Assembly: GCA_049509915.1 (NCBI GenBank)
Contig: JBEKZL010000088.1
Coordinates: forward strand, 1-43,639
DNA length: 43,639 nt
Source: JBEKYD01 sp049509915
GTDB lineage: Bacteria; Acidobacteriota; Terriglobia; Bryobacterales; Bryobacteraceae
Reading direction: 5' to 3'
Every line of letters starts with the position of its first letter. Within the stretch, counting starts at the first letter, position 1. A program made the position numbers and the translations under genes. Shown here piece after piece: positions 42,098 to 43,639 of this stretch. The notes under the pieces are model-generated. The model worked only from the letters and a program-made list of their open reading frames with translations. It did no database searches and was not told where the DNA came from.

Positions 42098-42997
42098 ATG
42101 CTCGAGAGGCTGAAATCGTGGATCAGCGATCCGCCGCCGGCGATGGCGTTTGAAATCTCCGAAGCCGGGATTGCCGCCGCGCGCATCGGCTCGCGCGCCG
42201 AACTGGATTTCGCCCCGCTGCCGGCGGGCACCCTGTCGGTATCGCCGGTGAACGACAACGTGATCGAGCCCGGCCGGTTCGCCGAGGCGGTGAAGGCGCT
42301 GGCCGGCCGCGGGTCGGGGCGCAAACGGCGCGACGTGGCCCTGATTCTTCCCGACTTCAGCACCCGCATCGCGGTGCTGGATTTCGATTCTTTTCCCGCC
42401 AAGGCGGAGGAGCAGGCGGCGCTGGTTCGTTTTCGCATGAAGCGCAGCGTGCCGTTCGACGTGGAAGCGGCGGCCGTCGGTTACTGGGCGCAGAACACAG
42501 GCGGGCACGCTAAAGACAAGAAGCTCGAGGTGGTGGTGGCGGTGGCGCCGCTGGAAATTATAGCTCCTTTTGAAGCCCCGTTTCGTGCCGCCGGGCTGCT
42601 GCCGGGGCTGGTTACGCCTTCGGCCATCGCCGCGCTGGAGATGTTACCCGAAGCCGGCCTGAGCGTGACCGCCAAGCTCTCGGGCCGCTTTTTAACCGTG
42701 CTGGTGCGGGACCGCGCCATCCTCAAGCTGGTGCGCTGTCTGGAAGTGCCATCCCAGAGCCTGGAAGATATCGCCGCAGTGCTGCTGCCGACCATCGTCT
42801 ACACCGAAGACAATCTGGGCGGGCGGGCCGAAAAGCTGCTGCTGTGTGGACTCGGCGCCAATTCGAGCGAAGCGGCCAGAATCCTGGGTGAAGAAGCCGG
42901 CATAGAGGCCGAAGCGCTCCATTCGCCGCTGGGCGCGCCCACCGAAACCAATGCCGGCCTGCTGGGTTACCTGCGGTCGATCGCGAGGAACAATTGA
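42098..42997 (+). CDS. PilM-like actin-fold pilus assembly protein
   Basis: The 299-residue cytoplasmic protein begins MAFEISEAGIAAARI, the PilM-style actin-like first strand, then DVALILPDFSTRIAVLDFDS, and a second lobe (LLPGLVTPSAIAALEM, KLLLCGLGANSSEAARILGE). In type IV pilus systems PilM binds the N-terminus of PilN and forms the inner alignment complex; GspL is the counterpart in type II secretion. It is shorter than typical PilM (about 350), so part of the ATP-binding subdomain may be reduced. PilN-like follows 85 bases downstream, with a small repeat between them. Confidence 0.8.
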   Translation: MLERLKSWISDPPPAMAFEISEAGIAAARIGSRAELDFAPLPAGTLSVSPVNDNVIEPGRFAEAVKALAGRGSGRKRRDVALILPDFSTRIAVLDFDSFPAKAEEQAALVRFRMKRSVPFDVEAAAVGYWAQNTGGHAKDKKLEVVVAVAPLEIIAPFEAPFRAAGLLPGLVTPSAIAALEMLPEAGLSVTAKLSGRFLTVLVRDRAILKLVRCLEVPSQSLEDIAAVLLPTIVYTEDNLGGRAEKLLLCGLGANSSEAARILGEEAGIEAEALHSPLGAPTETNAGLLGYLRSIARNN

Positions 42998-43014
42998 GAG
43001 GGCGAATCTCAGCA

Positions 43015-43074
43015 GGACAGGCATCCCTACCTGTCGCCGGCGCGGAGGAAACGACAGGCCGGGAGGCCTGCTCC
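43015..43074. repeat. Small inverted repeat inserted between the PilM- and PilN-like genes
   Basis: The arms 43015-43036 and 43052-43074 are inverted complements with about 19 of 22 matches and one gap. The right arm reads CGACAGGCCGGGAGGCCTG. It resembles in style the GTGGGGCAGGC hairpin at 14668-14692. All other genes in this operon are 3-12 bases apart, so this looks like an insertion into a tight operon. Confidence 0.6.
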
Positions 43075-43082
43075 ACATAGCG

Positions 43083-43639
43083 ATGAAGATCCCCATCAAT
43101 CTCGCCAGCCAGCCATTCCGCCGCGACCGGGCCATGTTTCTGGCTTCGCTGGGGGTGTCGCTGCTGCTGGTGGCGACGCTCGGCGGGCTACTCTACCTGG
43201 CGCGGGCCGACCGCAGCGAGCGCGCCGAGCTGAGTCGGGAGGTGGATCGTCTGCGCGCGCAGGTGAGCACCGCCTCGGCCGACGAAAGCCGCCTCGAGAG
43301 CGTGCTCCGCCAGCCGGCCAACGCCCAAGTGGTCGAGCGCAGCGTCTTCCTGAACGACCTGATTTATCACAAGTCCATCAGTTGGAGCCGTTTGTTCAGC
43401 GACCTGGAACAGACGGTTCCGGGCAGCGTACAGGTTCTCTCGCTCCATCCGACGGTGGACAACGAAAACCAGGTCACGCTGGACATGACCGTGGGAGCGC
43501 AGTCTCCGCTGGCGCTGATCGAGCTGCTCAAGGCGCTGGAAGAATCCGCGCGCTTCGGCAAAGTCTACAACCACTCGATGCTGCCGCCGACCCAGGCCGA
43601 GCCGCTCAACCGCTGCCGCATCACGGTGAATTATGCCCA
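43083..43639 (+). CDS. PilN-like pilus assembly protein, 3' end cut by window
   Basis: About 185 residues are visible from ATG 43083. MKIPINLASQPFRRDRA is the typical PilN opening that binds PilM, followed by one membrane helix (FLASLGVSLLLVATLGGLLY), a coiled-coil stretch (residues 45-75) and the periplasmic ferredoxin-like part (WSRLFSDLEQTVPGSVQVLS). PilN links cytoplasmic PilM to periplasmic PilO in the alignment complex. The frame is open to the window edge. Confidence 0.85.
   Translation, partial: MKIPINLASQPFRRDRAMFLASLGVSLLLVATLGGLLYLARADRSERAELSREVDRLRAQVSTASADESRLESVLRQPANAQVVERSVFLNDLIYHKSISWSRLFSDLEQTVPGSVQVLSLHPTVDNENQVTLDMTVGAQSPLALIELLKALEESARFGKVYNHSMLPPTQAEPLNRCRITVNYA

Overview
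The window is GC-rich bacterial chromosome, most likely from an acidobacterium of the Solibacter/Bryobacter group. The evidence is a set of lineage-typical families: an outer-membrane receptor with an N-terminal carboxypeptidase-regulatory-like domain (4653-7970), an orphan MacB/FtsX-type permease of the acidobacterial duplicated kind (18265-20697), a VWFA-related secreted protein (22620-23675), a long all-beta secreted protein ending in the Solibacter C-terminal domain (34641-38423), several Gfo/Idh/MocA oxidoreductases, and many small dispersed inverted repeats between genes. I see no rRNA, CRISPR array, phage or complete insertion sequence.

Layout. 1-3650 (minus): 3'-truncated bifunctional homocysteine methyltransferase/methylenetetrahydrofolate reductase, then a NarL-type regulator overlapped by its histidine kinase. 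3743-4232 (minus): a decayed SEC-C gene with at least two frame changes. 4653-7970: the receptor, closed by a strong terminator. 8046-9748: murB diverging from a DUF2461 gene. 9754-10427: a 52-codon ORF of doubtful status and repeat debris. 10428-12035: hybrid PAS kinase. 12146-12221: tRNA-Thr(UGU). 12272-17674: S9 peptidase, then an amino acid permease, cupin and oxidoreductase joined by 4-base ATGA overlaps. 18265-20697: orphan permease. 20771-23675 (minus): VWFA-related protein and a HEAT protein carrying a degenerate copy of the same domain. 23791-24423: PagL-like lipid A deacylase. 24447-25136 (minus): pxpA. 25258-26487: unknown protein with a methyltransferase-like C-terminus, laid out like a polymorphic-toxin effector. 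26681-28767: NCS1 transporter and DNA-3-methyladenine glycosylase. 28829-30888: Tat-type oxidoreductase coupled to an alpha/beta hydrolase. 31051-32217: glutaryl-CoA-type dehydrogenase. 32486-34531: membrane protein fused to a spermidine-synthase-like domain. 34641-38423: BACON-type repeat protein. 38609-43639: LolA-like, GspF/PilC, GspE/PilB, PilM-like and PilN-like (truncated), an operon for a type IV pilus/type II secretion machine.

Functionally the region fits a free-living heterotroph: peptide breakdown and amino acid import, pyroglutamate and nucleobase use, sugar-type oxidoreductases, envelope building and surface secretion. The least explained items are the effector-like protein at 25258-26487, the HEAT/VWFA pair, the frameshifted SEC-C remnant, and the families of intergenic inverted repeats, of which several have two recognisable copies in the window.
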